DNA from: Gillisia sp. UBA3175 | Lineage (GTDB): Bacteria; Bacteroidota; Bacteroidia; Flavobacteriales; Flavobacteriaceae | DNA: 64,000 nt | Reading direction: 5' to 3' | Assembly: GCA_002364325.1 (NCBI GenBank) | Contig: DEXV01000003.1 | Span: 1,135,907 to 1,199,906, forward strand | In this document: positions 35,919 through 45,674 of the stretch, piece by piece | Numbering within the stretch: position 1 is the first letter of the stretch | Layout: the number at the start of each line of letters is the position of its first letter | Program-made: the position numbers and the translations under genes | Notes under the pieces: model-generated | Told to the model about the DNA's origin: nothing | Seen by the model: only the letters and a program-made list of their open reading frames with translations | The model's database searches: none

Positions 35919-35948
35919 AAAAGCCTCCTTATTTCTAAGGAGGCTTTT
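35919..35948. terminator. terminator between the response regulator and rpsA
   Basis: Perfect 13-bp stem AAAAGCCTCCTTA/TAAGGAGGCTTTT with loop TTTC. It is usable on both strands and lies 34 bp beyond the rpsA stop. Confidence 0.85.
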
Positions 35949-35982
35949 ATTATTAGCATAAAAGCTTAATGAGGTTAAAAGG

Positions 35983-37812
35983 TTATTCTTTTCCTTCCAT
36001 TTTGTCTTTTAATGCTTGAAGTTCAGCATTAACATCACCAATAGTGGTTTTCTCGCTATTTTGAGCTGCTACTTTCTTAGCTGCTTGTTTAACGATCTTT
36101 TGCTCTTCTTCTTTATGAAGTGCTGTATGTGAAGCTACCACTCTCTTGAATTCTTTGTTGAATTCAATAATTTGGAACTCCGCAGACTCACCAGCATTTA
36201 ATTTCTTACCATCTTCTTTTTCAAGGTGACGAGTAGGAACAAATGCAGTAATATCTTCATTAAATTCTATAGTTGCACCTTTGTCTACTATTTCAGCTAT
36301 CTCTGCTTTATGGGTTGTCCCAACAGCAAATTCAGTTTCATATTTATCCCAAGGGTTAGATTCAGTTTGTTTATGACCTAAACTTAATTTACGTCCTTCA
36401 ACATCTAATTCTAATACTACAACTTCCAACTTATCACCTACGTTAGTAAATTCAGATGGATGCTTGATCTTCTTAGTCCAAGAAAGGTCAGAAATATAAA
36501 TAAGTCCGTCTATTCCTTCTTCCAATTCTACGAATACACCAAAGTTTGTAAAGTTACGTACAATACCTGTGTGCTTAGAACCAACTGGATACTTAGAAGT
36601 AATATCTGTCCATGGATCTGCGCTTAATTGCTTAATACCAAGGGACATTTTACGATCATCACGATCTAAAGTTAAGATTTGAGCTTCAACCTCATCCCCT
36701 ACTTTTACAAAATCTTGAGCAGAACGTAAATGCGTACTCCAAGACATTTCAGAAACGTGAATAAGTCCTTCAACTCCTTCAGCAACTTCTATAAATGCTC
36801 CATAATCTGCAATTACAACAACTTTCCCTTTTACTTTATCTCCAACTTTAAGATCTTGATCTAAAGCTTCCCAAGGATGTTTGTGCAATTGTTTTAAACC
36901 TAATTGAATTCTAGTCTTAGCTTCATCGAAGTCAAGAATAACAACATTCAATTTCTGATCTAATTCAACTATTTCGTTTGGATGGTTAATACGAGACCAA
37001 GAAAGATCTGTAATGTGAACCAATCCATCAACTCCACCAAGATCTACGAATACACCGTAAGAAGTAATATTCTTAACAGTACCTTCTAATACTTGACCTT
37101 TTTCTAGTTGACCAATAATTTCTTTTTTCTGTTCTTCGATATCCGCTTCGATAAGCGCTTTGTGAGATACAACAACATTCTTAAATTCGTGGTTGATTTT
37201 CACAACTTTGAATTCCATTGTTTTACCTACGTAAGCATCGTAGTCTCTAATTGGCTTCACGTCTATCTGAGATCCTGGCAAGAATGCCTCAATTCCAAAT
37301 ACATCCACGATCATACCACCTTTAGTACGACATTTAACAAAACCGTTTACGATTAATGCTTCATCATGTGCTTTGTTCACACGATCCCAAGCCATGATCA
37401 CACGAGCTTTACGGTGAGAAAGGATCAATTGACCAGTAGCGTCTTCACGTACATCAATTAATACTTCAACCTCATCTCCAACTTTAAGATCTGGATTGTA
37501 ACGGAATTCGTTTAAAGAGATAACTCCTTCACTTTTCGCGTTGATGTCGATAATCGCATCACGATCTGTGATATTGATCACTCTACCTGTAGTTACTTCA
37601 TCATCTAAAGTATCTACAAAATTTTCAGCTACCAACTTCTCAAACTCTTCTAACTTAGTATCATCTACAGGATCTATTCCTTCCTCGTAGTTGTGCCAGT
37701 TAAAATCTTTTAAGAATTGCTCAGGGTTTTCCTGTTGTGCAGACGGTGCCGCGTGGTTTGAATCTTTAGAGTTAGACTCTAAAACTTCTTGATTTTTGGT
37801 TTCTTCAGCCAT
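35983..37812 (-). CDS. rpsA: 30S ribosomal protein S1
   Basis: A 609-residue mRNA-binding protein of the small ribosomal subunit. After an acidic N-terminal extension (about 80 residues) it has six S1 RNA-binding repeats, with GYVF-like motifs such as ITSYGVFVDLGGVDGLVHITD, VIADYGAFIEVAEGVEGLIHVSE and FTNFGVFVELEEGIDGLIYISD. A ninety-residue Lys-rich tail ends the protein. A promoter with both elements lies upstream, giving a leader of about 118 nt, a possible site of autoregulation as in other S1 operons. It is separated from the MFS gene upstream by 170 bp. Confidence 0.97.
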   Translation of the reverse strand: MAEETKNQEVLESNSKDSNHAAPSAQQENPEQFLKDFNWHNYEEGIDPVDDTKLEEFEKLVAENFVDTLDDEVTTGRVINITDRDAIIDINAKSEGVISLNEFRYNPDLKVGDEVEVLIDVREDATGQLILSHRKARVIMAWDRVNKAHDEALIVNGFVKCRTKGGMIVDVFGIEAFLPGSQIDVKPIRDYDAYVGKTMEFKVVKINHEFKNVVVSHKALIEADIEEQKKEIIGQLEKGQVLEGTVKNITSYGVFVDLGGVDGLVHITDLSWSRINHPNEIVELDQKLNVVILDFDEAKTRIQLGLKQLHKHPWEALDQDLKVGDKVKGKVVVIADYGAFIEVAEGVEGLIHVSEMSWSTHLRSAQDFVKVGDEVEAQILTLDRDDRKMSLGIKQLSADPWTDITSKYPVGSKHTGIVRNFTNFGVFVELEEGIDGLIYISDLSWTKKIKHPSEFTNVGDKLEVVVLELDVEGRKLSLGHKQTESNPWDKYETEFAVGTTHKAEIAEIVDKGATIEFNEDITAFVPTRHLEKEDGKKLNAGESAEFQIIEFNKEFKRVVASHTALHKEEEQKIVKQAAKKVAAQNSEKTTIGDVNAELQALKDKMEGKE

Positions 37813-37935
37813 TGCTGATTGTAATATTTGTATTCTGGGTTCTTTATGGAAATTTCAGATAATTAAACACAGAAGTGATTATATATTTGATTTTCAGCCC
37901 TTTTCTATTTCCATTTCTTTATCTAAAAAGGAGTG

Positions 37936-37966
37936 CAAAAATACAACATATATTTTAATATTCAAA
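37936..37966 (-). promoter_or_regulatory. rpsA promoter, -33 and -7 elements
   Basis: The minus strand reads TTTG (37966-37963), 19 bases, then TATTTTTG (37943-37936). This matches the Bacteroidota consensus TTTG-N19-TAnnTTTG completely. Confidence 0.7.
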
Positions 37967-37983
37967 TATTTGATGACTCTGTT

Positions 37984-39150
37984 TTATGAAACCGAATCCT
38001 TGAATAAAAAATGGAAAATTAAAATAAGAATGGAATAGATCAATCCCAGGCTAGCAACGCCTGTCCAGCCAAATTCCTGCCATGCATAAGCACCTGTTAT
38101 CGTACCTATAGCACCTCCAATAAAATACCCAACCATGTAGATAGTATTGATCCTATTTCTGGCATCCTGATTTTTTGAAAAGATGATGTTTTGATTGGTA
38201 ATATGTAAAGATTGTAATCCCATATCTATTAGCAGAACTCCAATTACTAAACCTACAATGGAAGTACCCGAAAACTCGAAAATTCCCCAAGCTAAGATCA
38301 TGATAATTGTAGATATGGTGATAAGCTTATTCTTGTTCATCTTATCGCTAAGTTTACCCATAACGGTAGCAGCAAGTGCTCCTCCTATTCCTAAAATTCC
38401 AAAAGCACCAGTAACTGCACTTCCATAATTAAAAGAATCTTCCATAAGAAAAACTAAGGTTGTCCAAAAAGCACTAAACCCTGCAAATCCTAACCCACCT
38501 CTAACTGCAGCCAATCTCACCGAACTTTCGGTTCTAAAATAATGAACTATAGATTTCATTAGTTGCGCATAAGTTCCTTTAAAATCTGGAGCCAGCTCTG
38601 GTAACTTCAGTTTTAATAAGAGCCAATAAACGAGCATAATTCCTGTTGCCATATAATACATGGCGCGCCAGCCTAAGTACTCTCCAACTATTCCGCTAAT
38701 AAACCTGCTTCCTAAAATACCAATTAACAATCCGCTCATTACGATACCAATCGCCCTGCCCTTTCTTTCTTCTGAAGCTAACTGAGCAGCCATTGGAACA
38801 AAAAGTTGAGGAACTACTGAAGAAAATCCTATAAAGAAACTAGCGATGGTAAGTATAAGTAAAGAAGGTGCTAAGGCAGCAGCAAGTAAACTAATGATGA
38901 TGAGAATAAAATCTATAAGAATTAGCTTTTTTCTGGGGAATTTATCTCCCAACGGGATAATAAATAGCAATCCTAACGCATATCCAATCTGAGTAAATAA
39001 GGGAATATTACTTACCGCTGTTTCCTTTACCTGATAAGTTTCTGCAATAAGATTTAGAAGGGGTTGATTATAGTAGTTATTGGCAACTACCAATCCCGCT
39101 CCAACGGCCATAAGATATAATAAAGAATTAGGAAGTTTGGCCTCAGTCAT
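37984..39150 (-). CDS. MFS transporter
   Basis: A 388-residue inner-membrane protein with about 12 hydrophobic segments. PLGDKFPRKKLILIDFILI near residue 63 fits MFS motif A, and AQLASEERKGRAIGIVMSGL near 125 the mid-loop motif. The GAVTGAFGILGIGGALAATVMGKL segment repeats the pattern. Length and pattern match drug or small-molecule exporters of the DHA1 type; the substrate is unknown. It follows cmk by 16 bp on the same strand and is probably in its transcript. Confidence 0.87.
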   Translation of the reverse strand: MTEAKLPNSLLYLMAVGAGLVVANNYYNQPLLNLIAETYQVKETAVSNIPLFTQIGYALGLLFIIPLGDKFPRKKLILIDFILIIISLLAAALAPSLLILTIASFFIGFSSVVPQLFVPMAAQLASEERKGRAIGIVMSGLLIGILGSRFISGIVGEYLGWRAMYYMATGIMLVYWLLLKLKLPELAPDFKGTYAQLMKSIVHYFRTESSVRLAAVRGGLGFAGFSAFWTTLVFLMEDSFNYGSAVTGAFGILGIGGALAATVMGKLSDKMNKNKLITISTIIMILAWGIFEFSGTSIVGLVIGVLLIDMGLQSLHITNQNIIFSKNQDARNRINTIYMVGYFIGGAIGTITGAYAWQEFGWTGVASLGLIYSILILIFHFLFKDSVS

Positions 39151-39166
39151 TCATCTTCAGTAACTC

Positions 39167-39868
39167 TTAGTTGTGTTTAGCAATAACCTCATTAGCAATA
39201 TTGAGCAAAGTATTAAACTGCTCTTCCAGTGTTAATGAAGAATTATCAATTTCTATGGCATCATCGGCTTTTACTAAAGGAGAATCTTCTCTGGTGGTAT
39301 CTAAATGGTCTCTCTCTTCTACATTTTTAAGAACCTCATCGTAACTTACCTCCTGCCCTTTCTCTTTCATTTCCTTAAATCGGCGCTTTGCTCTTTCTTC
39401 TGCAGTAGCGGTCATAAAGATCTTTAATTCTGCTTTTGGAAAAACTACAGTTCCTATATCTCTACCATCCATTACAACTCCTTTCTCAAGTCCCATTTGC
39501 TGTTGTTGTGAAACTAATTTTTTACGAACTTCTGATAGAACCGATACCCTACTAACATACTCAGAAACTTGCATTGTACGAATTTCATCTTCTATATTTT
39601 CTTCATTCAAATATATAGCAGCGAAACCTCGAGAAGCCTCAAAAACAAATTTCAAAATTAAAGACGGCAATTCTTTAATTAGACTTTCTTCATCAAAGGA
39701 ATCCTTTGTAATATACTTTTTTCGCATTGCATATAGCGTAATAGCTCTATACATAGCGCCAGTATCTACATATACATAACTTAATTCTTTAGCTAATTGT
39801 TTTGCAACCGTGCTTTTTCCTGTGGAAGAAAAACCATCTATTGCTATGGTGATTTTGGAATCTGTCAA
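39167..39868 (-). CDS. cmk: cytidylate kinase
   Basis: A 233-residue (d)CMP kinase. Walker A is IAIDGFSSTGKSTVAKQLA at residue 7, YVDTGAMYRAITLYA near residue 33, and VMDGRDIGTVVFPKAELKIFMTA near residue 130; the lid segment EERAKRRFKEMKEKGQ and the RDHLDTTREDSPL motif follow. It phosphorylates CMP and dCMP for nucleic acid and CTP supply. A clear terminator for lon lies upstream in the gap. Confidence 0.96.
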   Translation of the reverse strand: MTDSKITIAIDGFSSTGKSTVAKQLAKELSYVYVDTGAMYRAITLYAMRKKYITKDSFDEESLIKELPSLILKFVFEASRGFAAIYLNEENIEDEIRTMQVSEYVSRVSVLSEVRKKLVSQQQQMGLEKGVVMDGRDIGTVVFPKAELKIFMTATAEERAKRRFKEMKEKGQEVSYDEVLKNVEERDHLDTTREDSPLVKADDAIEIDNSSLTLEEQFNTLLNIANEVIAKHN

Positions 39869-39953
39869 AATGAAATATTTAAATTTTATTAAAGCTTATT
39901 TATCAGGTTTCAAATATAAATAAACACATTCTGAATAATCTAAATTAAAAAAC

Positions 39954-39975
39954 AAACCCCGAATATTCGGGGTTT
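39954..39975. terminator. terminator after lon
   Basis: AAACCCCGAA TATTCGGGGTTT is a perfect 22-bp palindrome with an A-run and a downstream T/A tail, starting 6 bp beyond the lon stop on the minus strand. Confidence 0.85.
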
Positions 39976-39981
39976 AAAAAT

Positions 39982-42432
39982 TTATAAAACTTTAGGATTC
40001 TTCACTTTATCATTAGTAAGAGCTAACTCAATAACATCTTTCATTTCCTTAACATAATGGAAGGTAAGCCCTTTTAAATAATCTGCTTTAATCTCTTCTA
40101 TATCTCTTCTATTCTCCTCACACAAGATTATCTCTTTAATTCTTGCTCTCTTAGCCGCAAGTATCTTTTCCTTAATTCCACCAACTGGCAAAACTTTCCC
40201 TCGTAAAGTGATCTCTCCAGTCATTGCAAGGCTTGACTTTATCTTACGTTGTGTAAATAACGAAACCAAAGAAGTTAACATAGTAATTCCTGCACTAGGA
40301 CCATCTTTTGGGGTTGCTCCTTCTGGCACGTGTATGTGTACATTATATTTTTCAAAAACTTCAGGGTCTAAATTCAACATTTCTGCATTTGCCTTAATGT
40401 ATTCCATAGCTATGGTTGCAGATTCCTTCATCACTTTTCCAAGATTTCCGGTAATATTTAAATTCCCTTTTCCCTTAGATAAGATAGATTCAATAAATAA
40501 GATATCGCCACCTACACTGGTCCAAGCTAATCCTGTAACTACTCCGGCAACATCATTATTCTCATATTTATCACGCTCCATTCTTGGGCTTCCAAGAATT
40601 TTAACCACATCTTCATTCGTGATCTTAATAACGTATTCATCTTCCATCGCAATATTCTTGGCGGCATAACGCACCATTTTTGCGATTTGTTTTTCTAAAC
40701 CACGTACTCCGGACTCTCTAGTATAGCCTTCAACGATTTTTTCCAATTGGCCTTTTCCAATTTTGATGTGTTCTTTGGTAAGTCCGTGTTCTTTAAGTTG
40801 CTTAGGTAATAAATGTTGCTTAGCGATCTCAACCTTTTCTTCAATAGTATAACCTGTAACATTAATGATCTCCATTCTGTCCCTCAATGCAGGCTGAACC
40901 GTACTTAAGCTATTTGCAGTGGCAATGAACATCACTTTGGAAAGATCGAATCCCATTTCCAAGAAATTATCATGAAACTCACTATTTTGCTCTGGATCCA
41001 ATACTTCTAAAAGTGCTGAAGAAGGATCTCCATTGTGACCATTGGTTAGTTTGTCTATCTCATCTAACACAAAGACTGGATTACTAGTTCCTGCTTTTTT
41101 AAGACTCTGAATAATTCTACCTGGCATAGCGCCAATATAGGTCTTTCTATGTCCTCTTATTTCTGCTTCATCTCTTAATCCACCTAAAGAAATACGCACA
41201 TATTCTCTACCTAATGCTTCAGCTATAGATCTTCCCAAAGATGTTTTCCCAACTCCCGGAGGTCCATATAAACAAAGAATTGGAGATTTCATATCATTTC
41301 TAAGCTTCAATACAGCCAAATATTCTATGATACGTTCTTTTACATCATCTAATCCATAATGATCTCTATCCAAAATGCGTTTTGCACGTTTAAGATCGAA
41401 TTTATCTTTACTGAATTCATCCCAAGGCAGATCAAGAAATAGGTCCAAGTAGTTTCTCTGAATTGAATACTCGGCTACCTGAGGATTCATTCGTTGCATT
41501 TTTGAAAGTTCTTTATCAAAATGCTTCTTCACCTTTTCGTCCCATTTTTTATCTAATGCACGATGGCGCATTTCTTCCATTTCATCTTCATTAGAAGCAC
41601 CTCCAAGTTCCTCCTGAATGGTTTTCATTTGCTGATGTAAGAAATATTCACGTTGTTGCTGGCTCATGTCGCTTTGCACCTTACTCTGGATCACATTTTT
41701 TAGTTCCAGTTTCTGGTATTCTACATTCATGAATTTTAGAGTTTCCAATGCTCTTGTCTTCAAGTTATTGGTCTTCAATAATTTTTGTTTCTCCTCTACA
41801 CTTAAGTTCATGTTAGAAGACACAAAATTTATCAAGAACGAAGGACTTTCTATATTCTTAATAGCAAAAGAAGCTTCAGTAGGAATGTTAGGACTTCCCT
41901 TAATTATCTGCAAAGCAAGTTCTTTAATAGATTCAATAATTGCAGAGAATTCAGCATTCTTTAAATCGGGGCGAACTTCAGGAACTTCCGATACAGAGGC
42001 AGTCATATAAGGCTTTTCAGCAGTTACTTCCTCTATTTTAAATCGTTTTTTTCCTTGTATGATCACCGTTGTATTACCATCGGGCATTTTTAGAACCCGT
42101 AGAATTCTAGCTACCACTCCAGTTTTATAGATATCGTTCACACCAGGATTCTCTACCTCTTCATCCTTTTGAGCAACAACACCAATAACTTTGTTTCCGC
42201 TATTAGCATCATTAATAAGTTTGATGGAAGTATCCCTCCCCGCGGTTATAGGTATTACAACTCCAGGAAATAATACTGTATTTCTTAAGGGTAAAATTGG
42301 TAGAACTTCGGGTAGTTGTTCTTTATTTATTTCTTCTTCATCTTCTGGGGTCATTAATGGAATTAACTCTGCATCTTCATCAATTCCTTGAAATGACAAA
42401 CTGTCAATATTTAATAGTTTAGATTTAGCCAT
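39982..42432 (-). CDS. lon: endopeptidase La (Lon protease)
   Basis: An 816-residue ATP-dependent protease that degrades misfolded and regulatory proteins in the cytoplasm. The N-terminal substrate domain begins [19 protein letters not shown]; the AAA+ module has Walker [21 protein letters not shown] near residue 390, Walker [12 protein letters not shown] near 455 and an arginine-bearing region near 500. The protease domain has the catalytic Ser in [14 protein letters not shown] near 710 and the Lys in [15 protein letters not shown] near 755. A 7-bp inverted repeat lies 16 bases before the start. Confidence 0.97.
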   Translation of the reverse strand: MAKSKLLNIDSLSFQGIDEDAELIPLMTPEDEEEINKEQLPEVLPILPLRNTVLFPGVVIPITAGRDTSIKLINDANSGNKVIGVVAQKDEEVENPGVNDIYKTGVVARILRVLKMPDGNTTVIIQGKKRFKIEEVTAEKPYMTASVSEVPEVRPDLKNAEFSAIIESIKELALQIIKGSPNIPTEASFAIKNIESPSFLINFVSSNMNLSVEEKQKLLKTNNLKTRALETLKFMNVEYQKLELKNVIQSKVQSDMSQQQREYFLHQQMKTIQEELGGASNEDEMEEMRHRALDKKWDEKVKKHFDKELSKMQRMNPQVAEYSIQRNYLDLFLDLPWDEFSKDKFDLKRAKRILDRDHYGLDDVKERIIEYLAVLKLRNDMKSPILCLYGPPGVGKTSLGRSIAEALGREYVRISLGGLRDEAEIRGHRKTYIGAMPGRIIQSLKKAGTSNPVFVLDEIDKLTNGHNGDPSSALLEVLDPEQNSEFHDNFLEMGFDLSKVMFIATANSLSTVQPALRDRMEIINVTGYTIEEKVEIAKQHLLPKQLKEHGLTKEHIKIGKGQLEKIVEGYTRESGVRGLEKQIAKMVRYAAKNIAMEDEYVIKITNEDVVKILGSPRMERDKYENNDVAGVVTGLAWTSVGGDILFIESILSKGKGNLNITGNLGKVMKESATIAMEYIKANAEMLNLDPEVFEKYNVHIHVPEGATPKDGPSAGITMLTSLVSLFTQRKIKSSLAMTGEITLRGKVLPVGGIKEKILAAKRARIKEIILCEENRRDIEEIKADYLKGLTFHYVKEMKDVIELALTNDKVKNPKVL

Positions 42433-42447
42433 ATCTTAATTTAGGTC

Positions 42448-42465
42448 AAACTGTCACAACAGTTT
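42448..42465. promoter_or_regulatory. inverted repeat upstream of lon
   Basis: AAACTGT-CACA-ACAGTTT, a 7-bp inverted repeat with a 4-base spacer, ends 16 bases before the lon start codon. It could be an operator for a stress regulator; the factor is unknown. Confidence 0.4.
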
Positions 42466-42649
42466 ATTATTTATAACTACGCAAAATCTTCTGCAAAGGT
42501 TTAATCCTACTGCTATCTAGCATAGTGGGTATTATTTTCAACAAGTATTTCAATTGTTATGCCAGCAGTCTTTCTTGAATATTATTTTCCAAAACTGTAA
42601 CAATTTAAAAACAAAGGTATCTTTATAGTAGAAGCTTAATAGAAATTTC

Positions 42650-43210
42650 TTGACACCAACCATTACTTACAGCGAAGAATTAATTGCACGTTGCCAAAAG
42701 CAAGATCAACGAGCGCAATTGGAAGTTTATAAGAAATACTATAAAGCGATGTATAATACCGCCTATAGGATCGTAAAAGATCCAGCGGAAGCTGAAGACA
42801 TCATGCAAGAAGGATTTATTAAAGCCTTCTCTAAGATGCACACCTTCGAAGGTAAATCTACTTTGGGAGCTTGGATCAAGAAAATTGTAGTGAATATTAG
42901 TATTAATGCTTATAATAAAAACTCGAAGTACTTGCATGTAAGCTATCAAGATGAATTTAAAAATGAAATAATCGAAGAGGATGGAATAGATATCAGTGAA
43001 GAAAACACCAGTTCCAAGGTTCAAAAAATATTAAAAATGTTTGATTCCCTGAAGGAAAACTATAGAGTAATCCTTACGCTTCATTTAATTGAAGGATTTG
43101 ATTATGATGAGATCTGCGAGATCTTAAAGTTAACACCCGCAAATTGCAGAACAACCATTTCACGAGCAAAAGAACAACTTAGAAGTAAATTATCTGAAAA
43201 TGAAAGATGA
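42650..43210 (+). CDS. ECF-type RNA polymerase sigma factor
   Basis: A 186-residue sigma-70 family protein with regions 2 and 4. Region 2 has AYRIVKDPAEAEDIMQEGFIKAF near residue 40 and GKSTLGAWIKKIVVNISINAY near 68. Region 4 has VILTLHLIEGFDYDEICEIL near 140 and the helix-turn-helix TPANCRTTISRAKEQLRSKL. The only credible start is TTG at 42650 (TTGACACCAACC), since the frame is closed 20 bases upstream and no ATG is found before region 2. It overlaps the next gene by 11 bp. Target promoters are unknown. Confidence 0.9.
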   Translation: MTPTITYSEELIARCQKQDQRAQLEVYKKYYKAMYNTAYRIVKDPAEAEDIMQEGFIKAFSKMHTFEGKSTLGAWIKKIVVNISINAYNKNSKYLHVSYQDEFKNEIIEEDGIDISEENTSSKVQKILKMFDSLKENYRVILTLHLIEGFDYDEICEILKLTPANCRTTISRAKEQLRSKLSENER

Positions 43211-43763
43211 AGAATTATATAGCCTCTTTACAACAGAAGAGTTCGACATAGAAGAACCTAGAACAGGTCATGAAGAACGTTTTTTAACGAAATTAAAGGA
43301 AGAGGCTCAACAAAAAGAGATACCAAAAGACAACTTTAGAAGTTTTTGGTCTCCTTGGCTAGCTATAGCAGCAAGTCTGGTCTTTATAATTATAATTGCC
43401 GGAAGCTTTTTTAGTACAAAGGCTTATAATAAATCTACAGATCTAGCAGCTATTTCTCCCGAGATGAAGGAGACACAAGAATTCTACTCCACAGCCATTA
43501 AAGCTGAATTAGAAAAAGTGAATCTGGCTAAATCTCCAGAAACGGAAATAATAGTAAATGATGCTCTTAAACAATTAGAAAGATTGGATACAGAGTATAA
43601 AAAGCTTAAGCAAGATCTTTCTAGTAGCGGAAAGGATAAAAGGGTGATTTTCGCCATGGTATCTAATCTACAGCAACGCATAGATCTACTAAATAACGTA
43701 TCAACCCAAATAGAAGAAATTAAAGAATTAAAAAATAACGATCATGAAAGCACTATTATTTAA
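43200..43763 (+). CDS. putative transmembrane anti-sigma factor
   Basis: A 187-residue protein with one central membrane helix (about residues 53-72, LAIAASLVFIIIIAGSFF) and a soluble, helical C-terminal half with coiled-coil patterns (ETEIIVNDALKQLERLDTEYKKLKQDL). It overlaps the sigma gene by 11 bp, a classical position for a membrane anti-sigma factor. No zinc-binding ZAS motif (HxxxCxxC) is visible in the short N-terminal domain, so the regulatory role is inference from position and topology. The next gene overlaps it by 20 bp. Confidence 0.65.
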   Translation: MKDEELYSLFTTEEFDIEEPRTGHEERFLTKLKEEAQQKEIPKDNFRSFWSPWLAIAASLVFIIIIAGSFFSTKAYNKSTDLAAISPEMKETQEFYSTAIKAELEKVNLAKSPETEIIVNDALKQLERLDTEYKKLKQDLSSSGKDKRVIFAMVSNLQQRIDLLNNVSTQIEEIKELKNNDHESTII

Positions 43764-44847
43764 TATATTATTAATGGCTGTGATGTACCCCGCTATTCCT
43801 AATTCGGGAGGAACTATCAATCCAAAAACCATATCTGGTAAGTACACCAAAGAAAAGAAGATCTCAAAATCATTCGAAGTGTCCGCTAATGATCTACTAA
43901 AAATAGATAACAGCTACGGGAACATAAATGTCACCACCTGGAATGAGAATCGCATCGAGATAGATGTGGTTGTTAAAGTGAACGGAAATGATGAAGGAAA
44001 AGTAAAAGAAAAACTGAACGATATCAACATAAAAATGAGTCAAACAGCAGAAGGAGTATTTGCAAAGACTTATTTAGAAAAAGAAAATCGATCATGGTGG
44101 GATGTGCTATTTGGAGATAGTAACAATTTAAATATGGAGATCAGTTATACCATAAAGACACCTGTAAATAACAATATTCACCTTATAAATGACTACGGAA
44201 ATATTTATTTAGATAAACTTAAAGGAAATGCTAAGATCGATTGCGATTATGGAAGTATTGATATAGGAGAACTTTTAGGGGAAAGCAATTACATCAATAT
44301 AGATTATTCCAGAAATAGCCATATCGGAACTGTAAAAAATGCGGTGATAAATGCAGACTATTCTGAATTTGAAGTTGAAGATGCAAGATTTGTAGATCTA
44401 AATGCAGATTATTCAAAATCTAAATTTGGTAAAGTGGAATATTTAAAGTTCAGCTGTGATTACGGAAGTTTAACTGTAGATAAAGTTAAGAAAATAGAAG
44501 GAAATGCAGATTATTTAAATACTCGCATTGGGCAAGTGCACCATTCTTTAGATCTTGGTGTAGATTATGGAAATGTAGAAATAGAAAAGGTAGTAAAAGG
44601 TGCAAGAACGATTAAAATAGCTAGTGATTATGCTGGAGTTAAAATTGGGTATGCCCAAGATCAAGCATTCAGTTTTGATGTAGAATCTTCCTATGGAAGT
44701 GTAAATGGTTTGGAAGATTTTAATATTCAGAAGCAAAGTAAAGAATCTACTCAAAAAAATTACTCAGGATATTATATGAACTCAAGTAATTCGGCAAATA
44801 TTAACATCAAAAGCAGTTACGCTAAGATCACATTTCAAAAAAAATAA
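43744..44847 (+). CDS. DUF4097-like repeat protein, predicted beta-solenoid
   Basis: A 367-residue exported protein (signal peptide MKALLFNILLMAVMYPAIPN). After about 130 residues it is built from units of about 20 residues, each starting with DYG or a variant: NDYGNIYLDKL, CDYGSIDIGEL, ADYSEFEVEDA, CDYGSLTVDKV, ADYLNTRIGQV, VDYGNVEIEKV and SSYGSVNGLED among them. This fits a right-handed beta-helix as in DUF4097 adhesin-like proteins. It overlaps the anti-sigma gene by 20 bp, so its synthesis is coupled to the sigma module. Confidence 0.75.
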   Translation: MKALLFNILLMAVMYPAIPNSGGTINPKTISGKYTKEKKISKSFEVSANDLLKIDNSYGNINVTTWNENRIEIDVVVKVNGNDEGKVKEKLNDINIKMSQTAEGVFAKTYLEKENRSWWDVLFGDSNNLNMEISYTIKTPVNNNIHLINDYGNIYLDKLKGNAKIDCDYGSIDIGELLGESNYINIDYSRNSHIGTVKNAVINADYSEFEVEDARFVDLNADYSKSKFGKVEYLKFSCDYGSLTVDKVKKIEGNADYLNTRIGQVHHSLDLGVDYGNVEIEKVVKGARTIKIASDYAGVKIGYAQDQAFSFDVESSYGSVNGLEDFNIQKQSKESTQKNYSGYYMNSSNSANINIKSSYAKITFQKK

Positions 44848-44871
44848 TTCATCAATAAAAACCAACAAAAC

Positions 44872-45603
44872 ATGAAAAAAACAATTATTTTATTCGGTAT
44901 CATCCTTTTAGCTTCTACCAATATGAACGCACAATGGTGGGGAAGTAAAAAAGTAAGTGGAAACGGTAATATGGTTACCGATTCCCGAAAAACTTCAGAT
45001 TATGATAATGTCCTGCTCGTGGGCTCTTTAGATGTAGAAATAATTTCCGGTAAGGAAGGTTCATTAAAAGTGGAAGCAGAAAGCAATCTCCAGGAATATA
45101 TTATTACGGAAGTAACGGATGGTAAATTGAGGATCTCGATAAAGGAAGGCATTTCTCTTGATCCTTCAAGAAACATGGATATAAAGGTAATTGTTCCTGT
45201 AGAAACTATTTCAGATCTTTCACTTACAGGATCTGGAGATTTATATAACTCTGGAGTTTTAAAAACTGAAGAACTAACGTTGAGCGTTGTTGGCTCTGGT
45301 GATGTGCTTTTAAACTTAGATGTTAAGGAACTTAGCGGTTCAATAACGGGTTCTGGAGATGTAAAGCTGAAAGGCGCTGCAAGTATCTTGAATTGCAAAG
45401 TAACTGGATCTGGAGATTTTATGGCTTTCGATCTTAATGCTATAAATGTAGATGCTGCCGTTATGGGCTCTGGAGATATCTCCGTCTCTGCCTCCCAATC
45501 TCTAAAAGCTAGAGTTTCAGGATCTGGAGACATCTCTTATCGCGGAAATCCAGAAAAACAAGACTTTAAAACATCTGGTTCTGGAGCTATTTCTAAGAAT
45601 TAG
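44872..45603 (+). CDS. head GIN domain protein (DUF2807), predicted beta-solenoid
   Basis: A 243-residue exported protein with a signal peptide ending in MNAQ. Seven units end with GSGD or a variant: LTGSGDLYNSG, VVGSGDVLLNL, ITGSGDVKLKG, VTGSGDFMAFDL, VMGSGDISVSA, VSGSGDISYRG and TSGSGAISK. The spacing of about 20 residues gives a second solenoid, of a different sequence family from its neighbour. DUF2807 proteins are common in Bacteroidota and have no proven function; an envelope adhesin or sensor role is possible. It follows the DUF4097-like gene by 24 bp. Confidence 0.85.
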   Translation: MKKTIILFGIILLASTNMNAQWWGSKKVSGNGNMVTDSRKTSDYDNVLLVGSLDVEIISGKEGSLKVEAESNLQEYIITEVTDGKLRISIKEGISLDPSRNMDIKVIVPVETISDLSLTGSGDLYNSGVLKTEELTLSVVGSGDVLLNLDVKELSGSITGSGDVKLKGAASILNCKVTGSGDFMAFDLNAINVDAAVMGSGDISVSASQSLKARVSGSGDISYRGNPEKQDFKTSGSGAISKN

Positions 45604-45625
45604 ACGTAAAATTAAAATTTATTTC

Positions 45626-45674
45626 AACCGATGAACAGGGAATTAGCCATTTACCTGATCATCGGTTTTTTTAG
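45626..45674 (+). terminator. terminator for the sigma operon, inside the convergent gene's end
   Basis: The arms AACCGATGA and TCATCGGTT, with CAGG/CCTG inside after one mismatch, are followed by a run of seven T. The right arm and T-run lie within the last codons of the MFS gene on the other strand. Confidence 0.7.

Noticed and set aside
45000..45533. 177-codon minus-strand frame opposite the head GIN gene
   Set aside because: It mirrors the GSGD repeats (SPDP pattern), the result of repeat composition on the opposite strand; no start or partner.
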